Below are positions 51,975-64,000 of a DNA stretch of 64,000 nucleotides, in pieces (position 1 is the stretch's first letter; each line of letters starts with the position of its first letter). The notes under the pieces are model-generated. The model was not told the DNA's origin. It made no database searches and worked only from the letters and a program-made list of their open reading frames with translations. The stretch spans positions 66,745,709-66,809,708 of the forward strand of contig CM041084.1 of assembly GCA_023079485.1 (NCBI GenBank). Reading direction: 5' to 3'. A program made the translations under genes and the position numbers. The DNA is from Archilochus colubris. Lineage: Eukaryota; Chordata; Aves; Apodiformes; Trochilidae.

Positions 51975-53122
51975 CTGTAGGAAAACTGCTGCTCTGATGC
52001 AGTCCATGGTGTTACTAGCTCAGATACAGAAATGTTTCAGTTTTATGTGTGCGTGTGTGCGTATGCTTCTGTGTTACATAGACTGGAAGGACAAACGCTT
52101 AAAACAGTAAGCTTAACTTTTTTATTATTAGTCACAAACCTTTTCTCAGAGCCCTATAATGCGGAAAAATCTTTTATGGTAAAAGGCAAGGCAATAATCC
52201 CCTATTATACTGTCCCTTCACCACCTGGCTGCAGTCAATATTATTGCAGTAAGTATTATATCAACACTAACGTTAGCATAAGGATAAAATTCCTTGTTCT
52301 CAAACATATCGATCTGTTTGTTGTAGAGATACATAACTGTTTATTAGCTACACCTAAAACGTGAAGAGGATAGAAAAAGAGTCTCCAGATGGCAGGTCAA
52401 AATGAAGTTAGCAAATTGGTGTTCTGGAACCCCAGCAAATACATACTGTAGGCCAAGAGATCCCATTGCCCTCTATCTCCTTCTAAACTCTACTGCCCTT
52501 TATGAAAAGAGCAGTCTAAAGCCCATTAGACTTTGATCCCTCTCGAGGTCCAAGGCAAACAGCAGCCCTGAAGGCTTTTTCCTTATGAATTTACAGACAT
52601 TTTAGAAGCCCCTCTTGAGAGCAATTTCCTCTTCCCTATTCATTTTCTGCATTGCTGTCACCTCCAGCCACACTTCAGCCACCTCCTCCTCAAGACTCTG
52701 CTGTGCTCCAGCACAGTGCTCGGAGAAGCTCACAGGAACTCTCTGGCTCCACTGCCTTCATGTTGACCTCAGCTCCCACCACGCTGCCCACCCAGAAAGC
52801 CCCACTGTAACTTCTTCTACTGCCTGACCACTCCCTTTAGGTATCTGGGGAACTGAAAAGAGATTTAGTAAAAGGTAGAACTGATCCCACCAACAGAAGG
52901 CTACTGCCAGGCTTGTCAGGCAGCACTGCTGATGCACAGACAGCTCTGCACCACTTCTTTGGTCCCATCGGTTTTGTCACCCCAGCACTATTTTAAATGT
53001 TCTGCTTACTTTCCATTTCAAACACTGCAGTGCACTGTTTCTGACAGACTCAGAAAACAATAGTGCTTTCCTAGGCTTACACGTTTGCTATTCATCAGTC
53101 ACGTTTCCTTCTCCGTTTAATT

Positions 53123-53139
53123 AAAAAAAAAAAAAAAAA
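53123..53139 (+). repeat. Poly-A, 17 bases
   Basis: Uninterrupted A run. Confidence 0.9.
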
Positions 53140-56100
53140 GCGTTTACTAAAACTGCAAGGTTTTCCCTCTCAAGATGCTAATTTTAGTATAGAAAGGAAA
53201 AGCTGGACACCAGTGCTGTACCCTGCTCTGCCAGCCTACCCAGCCCATGCCTAGATGTGCCTGAGGAGCACATCACTGAAAACTCAGGGCTGTGACTCTT
53301 CTGTGTGGGTTTGTGACAGCAAAGAGCTCTGCTGGTTTGTGGCATTCCTCAACTCCAGCCCCCTGCTCTACCTTTCTGTCAGGGTTTACTGTCCCTGCAG
53401 CAGATGACAAAACAAACACGTGCCTGCTTCTCTACCACTACAGTTCAGAGACTGCCATAGGTGGTAATAAATGTTGGGTGAAGGACTGCAGCAGGTTGAG
53501 GCAGTGACGGACAGCAAGAGGGTGAAACAGAATTCATCTGCATAAAATCGGAAAAACTTGGGCTCTGTACATTACGCCACACCAGGGCACTACTCTGGAC
53601 ACCCTGGACACAGGAATCAAATGGTCACCTTAACAGTGGTCTCTGTTCATCTCCAGATGACAAAGGATCATCAGGTAGACTGCATGCAGATACCCCACAG
53701 CTCACAGGAGAACACAACACATGGCAGAAGCCCCATCCTCTGGGGAAAAACCAGCTAGAGGTAATGCACAGCCAGTGCTGGCAAATAGGCTAGCACAGGG
53801 CCACAGAGCACCTGTTGCCCAAAGACACAAACAAATTATGAACCTCAGGACTTTCCCTCCCTGCTGCAGACTGGGTAACACAACAAATGAGCAACACACA
53901 TGGTGGAGGAAAAAGCTGTACGTGGATTATGACAGCTGTGACACAAATGCAAAGTTAACGATGATATGTATCAAAGGGTGGGTTAGCAACTCCACAGAAG
54001 CCAAACTCTTAAAAAGGTAGCCATGCTGGACTGCTATCACCAGCCTAAGTCAGAAAAACATGAGGCTTGGCAGCATCATAACAGTCCTGTCTTACCCCTT
54101 GTTTTGGAGAAATATGTACACAAACTATGCAGTTTTAATGCAACGTCATATTCTCACTGAAATTAAAGCTATAGTCCTGTAATAGCTAAGCCTTTCTTAA
54201 TATATTCCATGGTGAAACTACATTAGTTCAGTGTTGTCATATGAAATTTAAACACTTAACAGGCACAAAATTCAAATCTACAGATTTATAACTGTAACTT
54301 AACCCTCTTGCACGTAATGAAATTTCCTTTATTAGTATGTGTGCTACTAAGTTTACACTTTCGCATTTATGACCAGAGTAGACAAATTATGGCTGCTACA
54401 GGAAACATAATTTTGAATTTCTTCTCTGTTGTGGCTTAATATTCACAATCACGATGTGCCATTATAAGTTTTCTACATTTCCCTTCACCAAATCAATTTT
54501 TTTCTTAGTTATATCTAGAAAATTCTCTATATTCATACATATATATCTACACACAGACATATATTTCTGTGTAACCACACACATAAACAGATATATCCAA
54601 AGAAGGAAGTGGAGAAATTTCAACAAAGAACTTCCATAAAGTCTGATAAGCAGTTATGCAGATATGTTCTGGGATTAAGCTCTTAACATCAAAGCAAGCA
54701 GACCAGCATGGGAATGATGAACTGCACTGTCCTCCTGTAGGGAATGGCAGAAGGGCGTTAGCTTCCAGTGGTCCTTCAAACCTCTTAAGGAGTGCACACA
54801 CAAGTATAATCAGCAACCTGCTTCCCACAAAAGTTCTTTTCACCTCTGTAAGCTGACACAGAGATCCGGGGAATGCCATGTGTCCAAGGGAACATCATGT
54901 ACTTCCTGGATTTCAGGCACTTTGCCTGAAGATGGATTATTTTGTGTGGAAGAGGTTTTCTTCACGCATGGGTGAGAATGCCCTGTCTGTGAATTGAATA
55001 TCACGTGAGTGTCCCAAACGATTTCAAACCATTAATTCACTCAACATAGAATGGGAAACACCCATCACTATTTTTCACAGAAGCAAATGGAAAAGAGGCA
55101 AGCACAGAAGACGTCAGGTTACAAATTACTTAAATGGTGAATTTGCTCCACACTTTGCATACCATAACTAAGGACTTGTGTGGAACCAAAAAGGACTACA
55201 CATATTCCTGGTGGACAGATTCTCTAGTCACTATTAAATGGAGCAATCCAACTGTACTTTGGTTCAGCATCTCTCCTGTGACCCTAAGTAGGATCAGTAA
55301 AAGTGGACATAGATCAGACTGTTTTCATACTCATTCTGCTGTTCTCCAAGCACTTGATGTTTGCCATGATGGGAGACAGCATACTACAGCTAAATGGTAA
55401 GGTATAGCATAATAGGTCTTTTCCCTTTAAGAAAATTGCTTCTTTTATGGCATTCTAGTAAAGAAAATATTACCAAATCATATCTCCTTCTTTTTCTAGC
55501 TCACTGACTTCTCATCTTAAAGGAACATGAAGGTCAGCATGAAGATGTTGAGCTACTGAGAAGAACTGGGTGTACAACACCTTAGAAACAACTCCTCCTA
55601 GGCATGGCAGTAGTACTACGCAATCAAGTCTCTCACGGGTTCTGGGATTGGGGTAAGGGAAAGGATTGCCCAAACATTTCCACAGCCACTCCCGTTTTCC
55701 TCACTTTTTACTTTCTAAATAGCCTGGTTTCTTTCCATTCTCAAAGGTTTTAATTTGTCATAGTTGATAGAAATGCTTTATTTCTAAGCTGTGTTTAAGA
55801 GCCCTGGTTCCAGTCCCTCTCTTTCACTTCAGACAGGAAACCAAATGAAAGCTACCACCAGTCACAAGGAGTATTTGTCTGCAGACACTGCAGCTGACTG
55901 GACTTGCCAACACACACCTGCAGGTCTAATCAATCAAATAGTAACTCAGTTTCCACTCCATCTAGTGCAGTTCAGAGCCCTTCATGGGGGTGAAAAAGGA
56001 AGAGGGATGCCAGACTCTCCTCTAGAGATCAATACCTTGAGGAAAATCATATGTTTGGCAGGGAGACTAGTTTGTTTATCTGTAGAAAACTGTATCTTTC

Positions 56101-56265
56101 AAACAGCATTGGGTTTCAAGTCATTGATGTTTCTCATCTTGGCAAAACACTCTCTTTACCTTTACCTCCCTCATCCCTGGGGAAAAACAATAATGGAATT
56201 AAGGCAGTTCAGGAAGTACGTTGCAGAAAATACAAGAAAGGAAACAACACTGTCAAGACGCACAG

Positions 56266-57243
56266 TAAATTAAAACTGGTGGTGTCCAGTGGAGCAGGGT
56301 TGAGTTGGAGGCCTGTTGGACCCCACCGGTGTCCCCAGGGGTCAACACTTGGCCTGGTTTTGTTCAACGTGTTCATCAATGACCTGGATGAGCAGACAGA
56401 GTGTATGCTCAGCAAGTTCGATGATGATACAAAACTGAGAGGTGTAGCTGACATTCCAGAGGGCTGTGCAGCCATCCAGTGTGATCTGGACAGGCTGGAG
56501 AGCTGGGAAGAACCTAATAAGGTTCAACAAAAGCAAGTGTAGGGTCCTGTACCTGGGGCCAAGGTTAGGGGTGAACCTTCTAGAAAGCAGTTCTGAGGAC
56601 AAGGATCTGGAAGGTAGTACTATCTAGTAGATAGTAAATTATCCATAAGCCAGCAGTGTGCCATTATTGCCAAGAAAGCCAATGGAATCCTGGGCTACAT
56701 AAAGAAGAGTGTGGCCAGTAGGTTGAGGGAGGCCATACTCCTCCTCTACTCTGCCCTGGTGAGGCCTCAGCTGGAATACTGCATCCAGCTCTGGGCTCCC
56801 CAGTTCAGGAGAGATAGCGAACTACTAGAGAAAGTCCAGAGGAGGGAATAGAGCATCCCTCTTATGAGGAAAGGCTGAGACAGCTGGAACCCTTGAGCCT
56901 GGAGAAGAGAAGGCTGAGGGGAGACCTTATTAATGTCTACAAGTATCTGCAGGCTGATGGAGCAAGTCTCTCCTCAGCAGTTCCCAGTGTCAGGATGAGG
57001 GGCAATAGGCACAAGCTGGAACATAGGAAGTTCAATTTAAATATAAGCAAAAACTTCTTTACTATGAGGGTGCAAAGCACTGGAACAAGGTGCCCAGGGA
57101 GATTCTGGAGTCCCCTTCCCTGGAGATATTCAAAACCTGCCTGGATGCAATCCTGTGTAATGTGCTCTAGGTGATCCTGTTTTAGTGGGAGAGTTAAATT
57201 AGATGCCCTAGAGATCCCTTCCAGTTCTGAAAATTCTGTGAAA
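56266..57243 (+). mobile_element. CR1 non-LTR retrotransposon, 5'-truncated, inactive
   Basis: The 5' part encodes the end of the CR1 reverse transcriptase: [19 protein letters not shown], then [13 protein letters not shown], where the usual FADD reads FDDD (56417-56428), then [14 protein letters not shown]. Downstream are the CR1 blocks GCCAATGGAATCCTGGGCTA, GCCCTGGTGAGGCCTCAGCT, GAGAAGAGAAGGCTGAGGGG, AGTCCCCTTCCCTGGAGAT and a tail GAGATCCCTTCCAGTTCTGA ending in TTCTGTGAA. Stops and frameshifts interrupt it. A different lineage or age from the 12.9-kb copy is likely. The 5' border is approximate. Confidence 0.92.
56330..56540 (+). pseudogene. CR1 reverse-transcriptase C-terminal remnant
   Basis: An open frame ending at 56542 includes the RT blocks [11 protein letters not shown] and SKFDDDTKL. 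Its upstream portion (before about 56.27 kb) is ordinary flanking sequence read by chance, so the full open frame is not a gene. The frame is lost soon after 56.54 kb. Confidence 0.85.
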
Positions 57244-60200
57244 CACCCACTCTAGATCCAAGTTCAGTAGGGAAGTGCCACAGGGCATAGACTGTCTTTT
57301 TAGGTAAGTCTCCGGGTTCAGGAATAAGAAGCTGTCTGGCCAAAACTGTGGACAAGATCCAGCAAGATTCCCTTCTGTCGTACAGTGCACACCACCATAT
57401 GAGCTCTGTCCCCTTTCCACCTAAGCTAAGCTCCCTGCATTCTTGTTGAAGATAAAGAGTTTCTTTCTTGAGCTGTGTTACAGGTTTCCTGAAGGTGCAA
57501 AACAAGAAAAAGTTTAATTGCTTACATTCTGCATTAGTGGTCACCAGGTAGCTCTTCATAAACTAGTTATTAAGGTGGTGGTGCCATCAGAAAGGGACAC
57601 TGTGTTCTTATGCACATTATTTTAAATTACAAGTATTTTATTCTGAAGTCAAGCTTGATTGAATTTGTCATGGATGACGCTCCAAGTTTAAAGCCACGGT
57701 TCTCAGAGAAAAAAAATGTATTTTAAATTGATCTGTCATCAAAAACAGGATGAACATATGGCTTTTGAGATGTTTTCCAGACACAAAAGGATCATTTCTA
57801 TAGCCACTGAAAATATTACTTTTATGAAAAGTAAGGAATTTTGAAAGTAGAGGAAAGACATAAAAAATTAGAGTATTGACTTAATCCTATTAAAAGTAGG
57901 ATTGTTGCAATGTACATAGTGGAGAGAGATTTTCAGGCACCCATACACTTCGGCATTTGCATATGCCTTGCCACTTGTGATCTGATTATAAAAAAATACC
58001 AAAAGATAAATACAAATGGTTCCTAAATACTGGTAATGGACTCTCTGTTCTGTGCTTGACTAGTCAAAAATAATTTCTCATCCCCATAGGACAGGACTCA
58101 CAAGGAGAACCACCAAAGCAGATACCACTCCCACATCTCAGTTTCTTACAGCCCCCTTTTGAAAACACCATGATGAAGAAGAGATTAGCCTGACATGTTC
58201 CTATGGCAGTTCTAGGTCTACTGTGAAAAAATATGCATTCTCCTAATGTTTCTTCCCTGACCTCTCAGTTGATGGCCTGCTGAGTGCTAGCTCAGTTTCA
58301 TGGCACTTATTTCCTCTTCTTTCAAACACATACACATCACAGCAAGACAACCAAAAGCCAAGAAATGGGTTTCTTTGGTCTAATTTTTTCATTTGAGCAG
58401 TTGCCACCAGAGAACTGTTGTTACACAAAAGGGAACAGGTGGGACAACCCATTTATTACAGTCTCTCATCATCTATAGAAAAAGAGCAAGCTTATGCCAT
58501 GTGGAAGGAGTCCAGAGGATTTGGGACCACTAAAATGATAAAGTGGATTCTCATATCAAACCTAATGATCAACACTTAGGAATGCCTTTTGCACAGGCTG
58601 CCTACGTGTTGTTTGTCCTTCCTACCCGAGTCCCCACCCCAGAGCCAGAATTGCTCCATCAGGAGGGATTTTTACCCCTTAGAAGCAGGGGTAAAAAGGG
58701 CAAAGAAGACACAGACCTCAGAGAATGAACTGTCAACAAAGACTATATGTAACAATCATGCACTTTTCTAAAAACTACCTGCCATGCCTGCAAGGAACAG
58801 GATAGCAGAAGCCAGATTACTCAGTAGTTATTCAGAATTTTTTCTTCAGTGGTGCTGACCACCTGCAGTTCCTGTAGAAGGCACTGGTTTCTGCAGGCAT
58901 TCAGTGTTTGCTATGCTCACAAGTCAGGTTTCCTCATTCCTGCTGGTTTGGTTTGAATGTTTGTTTCTCATTATGCTTAATAGTAATGCTGAGATAAATA
59001 GCTTGATAGGGTAAAATACTGCACACATCAACAGTTCATATAAAAGATTTATGTCTAAATAAAGAATGCAAGTATTTGAAGAGACTGCAGCAATATGAAG
59101 ATGCATTTCCTCTGAACACATACAGTAACAATGGAAACAAATTGCACCCAACCTTTTATTTCAGCTTAGAAAAAAACCCCAAACTCGTATAATGCACTGT
59201 TGAATATATTTCCTTTTTTGCTTATTAAATCCCACATTCCAGAGAGTTACTGTATAAACAGCAGAATCTCCAGAACACCTGAATATGACTTGCACTAAAA
59301 CAACACGGCATCACAACTCTCACAGGCACATGCAACACCTGAAAAAGTCATTCTTGCCACCTAACAAGCTGTATTTTGTTTTTCTCTCTCTGCCCTAAAA
59401 AATGCAGAGGTTTCCAACACAACAACAGCAATGATGTTTCATATTTATTGACTTCACAGGTACAGCTTCACATAACGCCCTGGACATTGTTATGGCACAA
59501 AGGACTGTCCTCATCTTTCGACACTTCTCAGACTTATGAGCAAATCTGTATCATCTGGGAAATGTTGCAGTAGAAACTGTGTCATAAAACCCCCTGCTCC
59601 CTTAGAAATTAAAAGATCCCAACTACCACATATAACAATTTACCTGAGCAGATCACTAGTGGTTTTGAAATACCCATCATGATTTCCAGTGCCCCTAAAA
59701 CATCTGGCTTTCCTTCTTCAACTGGGGAAACTGCCTGAGCTGCAATGACTCTTGACTTTAATTTCCAGAGTAGTCAACTTCATCTTTCCCCCTTAAGCAC
59801 TGGATTCATACAAATCACAACCTCCAAAGTGCAAAAACAATAATAAAACAGCACGGTAGTGCAACAATCTAAAAATAGCATCTAACTTTAAAGAACAGTA
59901 GGTAAACTAGAGAGAAAAAGAAATTAAAGGTTCTGCTTCCTTGTCCAATACTCAGAAGAAGGGGCCTTTCAGGCAGACCCTGAGCAGCCCTAAAGCTATA
60001 CCCTTGTTAAAGAGTAATAACACTTAGAAAAAGAAAACTTCAGAGAAGCACAAGCCAAGAACAGACCAAGCACAAAAAGCACAAAGAGTACACTAAGCAT
60101 TTAAGTATACAATGACAAAATTAAAAAAACATTAAACCTCTACAAGCAGGATCCTTGTGCATCAGGTATTTCTTTAATGTCTTTCCTTATTTTACAAGAA

Positions 60201-61282
60201 TCAGAAAATGGGTTCACTATTGCTGATTTAGGAGAACAGGTTACAAGTGGGAATAATTATGCAAACTGGATTTAAGACATGTGCAGGAGCAGAAGGATGC
60301 AAGCAATCCTCAAAAGAGGTGATTTCTTCCCATTATTATTTTTCTTTAAAAATGCAAAAATCATCCTTGGCAGCATATGCATCCCAAAACACTACTTGTC
60401 ATATTTTGGTTGAGGCTGTCACTACTATGGTCCATGTGTCTCTCACACTAGCAAGATGAAGGAAATTTGAGAATGGGTATGATAAGAATAATACGGTTCT
60501 TCCCAACTGTGCCTTCTGTTGTCTGGCTATTCTCTGTAGCCTAATTCATATTCTGATCAGACAAGTGGCAGCTGAAAATCAGGGGTTTTTATTAACACCA
60601 TGTATTTCAAAAGGTGCTCATCTTCACGAATACACACACCCACCCCCAGACTGTTCTCTCCAGCCCTTATTTCCTAAGGATGTCTACAGCTGAGCTGCAA
60701 TAGTTAATAATGATGCAGATGATGACTGTAGGGGTTTAGGTATGATTTTAGAGACCACTTTATTGAAACCTCTTTGCAAGATGTGTCTTTTGCATCTAAA
60801 CATTGGCATAAATGTTAAAACAACTATCAAGTAAACTTATCTATTACAAAATCCATCATTTTATCCAAAACTGGTAAATATAATCAGAGAGTATTTCCTA
60901 TTAGTTTCAGTACCTGTCTTCTTCCCCCCATAGCACAAATGCTTAGGTAAATTTTAAACAGGAGTTTATTCTTATAGTACATGCATAATGTACATTCAGA
61001 AAGATGTATTTAACCCAAATGCAGGCACACAGACATTCAGACTGTGGTAATTACCTAGGACTGCAAGTCAGAAACCAGAGTCCCATTTGGTAGAGTACAA
61101 AACTGTAGTCCCTAACCTGAAGAACTTCCCACCTGTGACATTCCAAAGGCTGGAAGCATGGAGATTCTTGTTGGATCCCAATAGGCCAAAGTAAAGATAG
61201 AACATTAAACAGTTATGTTTAATGAACATAACTGGTAGGCATTAAAATGTTAACTATGAAACCTATTTCTGTAGCAAAAGAT
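57244..61282. other. No gene seen
   Basis: AT-rich, intron-like, only short chance frames. No transposon family recognised. Confidence 0.55.
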
Positions 61283-61366
61283 AAAGAAAAGGAAAAGGAG
61301 AAGGAGAAGGGGAAGAGAAAGAAGGAAGGAAGAAAGAGGAAGGAGGAAGAGAGAAAGAGAAAAAAA
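61283..61366 (+). repeat. Pure-purine tract, 84 bp
   Basis: All bases are A or G: AAAGG and GGAGAA units passing into GAAGGAA and GAGAAAG units. Similar in kind to the tract at 648-716. Confidence 0.9.
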
Positions 61367-63070
61367 CCAAACAAAATTACCAGTCCTGGATCCAGTGTTG
61401 GGCCAGCATACTAGAGGAGGGTTAGTGTCGGTGGAAAAAAAAAACCCCAGCCCACCATCACAGCTCCTTTTATAGGCCTGTTACACTTAATCGTTTCACA
61501 ACAATAAAACTTATCAGACTGAGCAACTAGAGCAGACTTCTACCACTTTGATCCTCAGTTGTTATCTCTACCATTGTCTCCATATAGAGGCCCTAGGCCA
61601 TATGCAGGCTGTTACTTCCATAGCTCCAGGCATTCTTTTAGGAATGTTAATAAGTATTTGTTTGAGGGCTTACAATGGTGTCACACCACGATCCATGAAC
61701 CAGTTCCTTAAAATTATAGTTGTAGAAGAGAAAAGAGAGAGGAAAAAATAGAAATAAAGAAGTTATAGTGAAGTCACAACCCAAATTTTGCACCTTGGGA
61801 TCAAGGAATCAAGAAAGTCTCCAGTCTGGCTTTGTGGCTTCCCCTCTTCTCCAGGAACTGCCTCTTAAGTCCTTCAGACTGTTTGAGAAGAATGTGTAAC
61901 ACCATCTTCTCCATTACACCACTCTAGGATAGTATTGGAGAAGACATGCTGACACAAGAGGTACAGGACAACTACAGCTGAAAATAGCATGGAAAAAAGC
62001 ATTACTGAGTAGGGAAATTGAGTCTCGTGTCAGGTCAGGGACAAAGACTAAAGTCAAGCTAGCTCCTGTGCCATCCTCCTAGTCAGAATTCTTTTCACCA
62101 CACTGTAACCCAATAAGTATTTGAAAAGTCTTGGCAAAAGTCTAAGGGTTACCCTCCTTACTAGCTACATACTTTTGTAGACAGTAAGATTGAAAACTCT
62201 GAACATTTGTGGCTTCCTGCCAAAATCACCAGCAGCTGGTTCTCACACTTTCACATAACGAATAAGAAATCCTAGAAATCAATAGAAACTGAGTATTATT
62301 TCAGATTTCCAGGTTTATTCCTTCACCAAGTGTTAATTTAATGTGGGTTTCAGAATATATATATATATCACTGCTGGAAATTGCTCCATGGCTTATTTAA
62401 GCTCTTTGTATAACCATTATACTTCATCATGTGGGATGCAATAAAGATTGGTTGATTATTTTCAGCAACAGAATTACTCATTTGTGAGCTATTTGTTTTA
62501 AAGAGCCTCAACCAGTTGAACTGCAAATGTATGAGGTTTAGAGGTAAAAGCAAAACATAGTAACACATGATTCTTGAAGCCTGTTGCACTTTTTACTTAG
62601 TAATCATTTAAATACTATCAGGTTCACTTTGGGTTGCATTGGCTTTTGCCTACAAAAACCCCCAAAAGCTAGCAGCAGCAAAATGATCCCGCTGGCAACA
62701 GATGTACATTGATTGCAGCAGCAGTTGTAACTGGAAATTCATTTTTTATCTATATCATGCTGGGTTGAGCTGAAAATTCAGTCAAGGCTACAGTTGCTCC
62801 TATTTGAGAAAACACAAATTAGAAGGAAGTCCCTGGTGGTCTGTTCCCAGTTGCTGGGAATCTCTTTCACTTGATGACACAGCTGCTGGATATACCACAT
62901 TATCTACAGGTTCACCCATCATCCTCTAAATTAAGACCATGCTCTAAATTCAGCCACACCTAAGATGGACATTTCTGAAGCTCTTTTTTCTTTCATTTGC
63001 TCATGCCAGACCCTTTCATGGGATATGCTATGAATGTTACCACTCTTAACTTGTGAGAAGCTGGATTTAT
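61367..63070. other. No gene seen; (AT)n microsatellite near 62355-62368
   Basis: The part at 61.38-61.75 kb has a slightly LTR-like feel (TATA-like CTTTTATAGG, AATAAAAC, a second purine patch) but no paired TG...CA ends or target duplication was found. A short (AT)n run lies at 62355-62368. Confidence 0.5.
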
Positions 63071-63422
63071 CATAGAATCATAGAATTATTGAATCGGCTG
63101 GGTTGGAAGGGACCTCAGAGATCAAGTCCAACCCTTGATCCACTACCGCTGCAGTTACCAGCCCACGGCACTGAGTGCCACATCCAGTCTCTTTTTAAAT
63201 ATCTCCAGGGATGGAGAATCCACTACTTCCCTGGGCAGCCCATTCCAATGCCTGATCACCCTCTCGGTAAAGGAATTCTTTCTAATATCCAACCTAAACC
63301 TCCCCTGGCACAACTTGAGACCGTGCCCTCTTGTCTTGCTGAGAGTTGCCTGGGAAAAGAGAGCAACCTCCCCCTGGCTACAACCTCCTTTCAGGGAGTT
63401 GTAGAGAGTGATGAGGTCTCTG
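63071..63422 (-). mobile_element. CR1 3'-end fragment, minus orientation, least decayed copy
   Basis: On the plus strand it opens with TCATAGAATCATAGAATTAT, the reversed CR1 tail microsatellite, then GGCTGGGTTGGAAGGGACCT, CAGAGATCAAGTCCAACCCT, CCCTGGGCAGCCCATTCCAA, GAATTCTTTCTAATATCCAA, and TCAGGGAGTTGTAGAGAGTG. Blocks are closer to the family pattern than in the other copies here. The element's 3' end is at 63071; it is 5'-truncated near 63422. Open frames across it are repeat-derived. Confidence 0.93.
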
Positions 63423-64000
63423 TCATGTCCTTACAACTTTCCAGACTACAGAGAAGTGGGGGGAAATAAAAAAAGTGATCTTGATGCCACCATTTGGTTT
63501 CTAATAGGAAACATTTCTGTTTTAATTTACATTAATGGAAGGACAAGAGCACATATCTGTTTAGGAAGATAGGAAGAGCACAATTTGAAATCCACAGGAC
63601 CCAACTAAAGAGTCAGCAGCCTTTGGATCTAATGATGGTTGCACAGGTGTGTTTCACTCGGGATGCCTCCATTGGAAGTGACAAAAAACTTTCCACAACA
63701 ACAGCTGTATGTCTTCATCTAAGTTACTCTGTCCTTTCTTCTCTAGTCCTTGACTTTTCTTTCAACTGCTTCTGGACCTTATTCTTCTTCCTTCCGGGAC
63801 TGAAGTTTTAGATGTCTGAGATACATGGAAGGGAACAGTAGAAGACTCCCAGCTGGCAAAAGCTCCTTTTCCCACCCAGACTGCTCACCTCCCTCACCGA
63901 TCCATCACCTTTCCTTGCACTGCTTATGGATGCAAGCCACGGTGCTGGGTGTGCTATCCAGTAGCAAAGCCACCTTACAGGACTTTTTCCCTCTCACATT
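63423..64000. other. No gene seen
   Basis: Sequence to the window edge with short chance frames only. Confidence 0.55.

Larger units (their letters stand above)
49967..56265. other. Intron-like stretch without recognised gene
   Basis: Holds a poly-A run (53123-53139), a slightly GC-richer part at 52.6-53.9 kb with short chance frames, and a weak cryptic-exon candidate at 51890-51974 (minus). No transposon recognised. Confidence 0.55.
49967..64000 (-). other. FARS2: Intron of FARS2 preceding the recognised exon (partial)
   Basis: By inference this is the intron lying 5' of the exon in transcription direction, running past the window edge. Its visible contents are a CR1 at 56.3-57.2 kb, a purine tract at 61.3 kb, a CR1 tail at 63.1-63.4 kb and poly-A/AT tracts. 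I looked on the minus strand for the expected preceding exon (ending near the family motif RLFWCEDERF) and did not recognise it. 49967-56265 and 57244-61282 hold no gene I can support; 52.6-53.5 kb is somewhat GC-richer without any recognisable domain. Confidence 0.7.

Noticed and set aside
55791..56273. 160-codon plus-strand open frame just before the CR1
   Set aside because: No recognisable domain; it abuts the CR1 by chance and is not continuous with the RT frame.
61380..61750. Possible further LTR (TATA-like, AATAAA and purine patch)
   Set aside because: No paired TG...CA termini, no target duplication and no family start recognised.
63053..63469. 138-codon plus-strand open frame
   Set aside because: Antisense reading of the CR1 tail at 63071-63422.
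1..64000. CRISPR arrays, tRNA, rRNA or operon-like gene clusters
   Set aside because: No regularly spaced direct repeats, no tRNA cloverleaf or rRNA motifs seen, and the window is clearly vertebrate intronic sequence.

Overview
This window looks like avian nuclear DNA. It is AT-rich, intron-like and gene-poor. It carries CR1 retrotransposon pieces whose 3' ends carry the ATTCTATG-type tail signature, two solo endogenous-retrovirus LTRs (one of the TGTCCTGGTTT-starting type common in birds), and old amniote repeats (one MIR-like SINE, two palindromic relics). I see no bacterial-style genes, operons, rRNA, tRNA or CRISPR. The least decayed CR1 copy (near 63.1 kb) and the LTR types fit a neoavian bird, perhaps a passerine, but the sequence alone does not settle the species.

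The only protein-coding piece I can identify with confidence is one 152-bp exon on the minus strand, at 49800-49951. It has a good acceptor and a consensus donor. Its 50 complete codons match the C-terminal anticodon-binding (FDX-ACB) region of mitochondrial phenylalanyl-tRNA synthetase, FARS2. FARS2 has very long late introns in vertebrates, so most or all of the window is probably FARS2 intron: about 14 kb of the intron before this exon (higher coordinates) and up to 49.8 kb of the intron after it (lower coordinates). I looked for the neighbouring FARS2 exons on the minus strand and did not recognise them.

Layout: 1-6.0 kb, plain intron with a pure-purine tract. 6.06-6.37 kb, a 300-bp solo LTR with a 6-bp target duplication and an internal duplication. 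9.0-9.2 kb, a MIR-like SINE. 12.9-14.6 kb, a 5'-truncated, inactivated CR1 with reverse-transcriptase remnants. 14.6-29.4 kb, almost featureless. 29.5-32.5 kb, four CR1 pieces in mixed orientation. 36.3-36.8 kb, a 541-bp ERVL-type solo LTR with a 5-bp target duplication. 39.6 and 42.7 kb, two ancient palindromic repeat relics. 45.8 kb, a degenerate AT-rich minisatellite. 49.8 kb, the FARS2 exon. 56.3-57.2 kb, a second CR1 with RT remnants. 61.3 kb, a second pure-purine tract. 63.1-63.4 kb, the youngest-looking CR1 tail.

I did not find a convincing new biological system. The most informative observations are the exon assignment, the two solo LTRs with exact target duplications, the minisatellite, and a weak candidate cryptic exon about 2 kb from the FARS2 exon.
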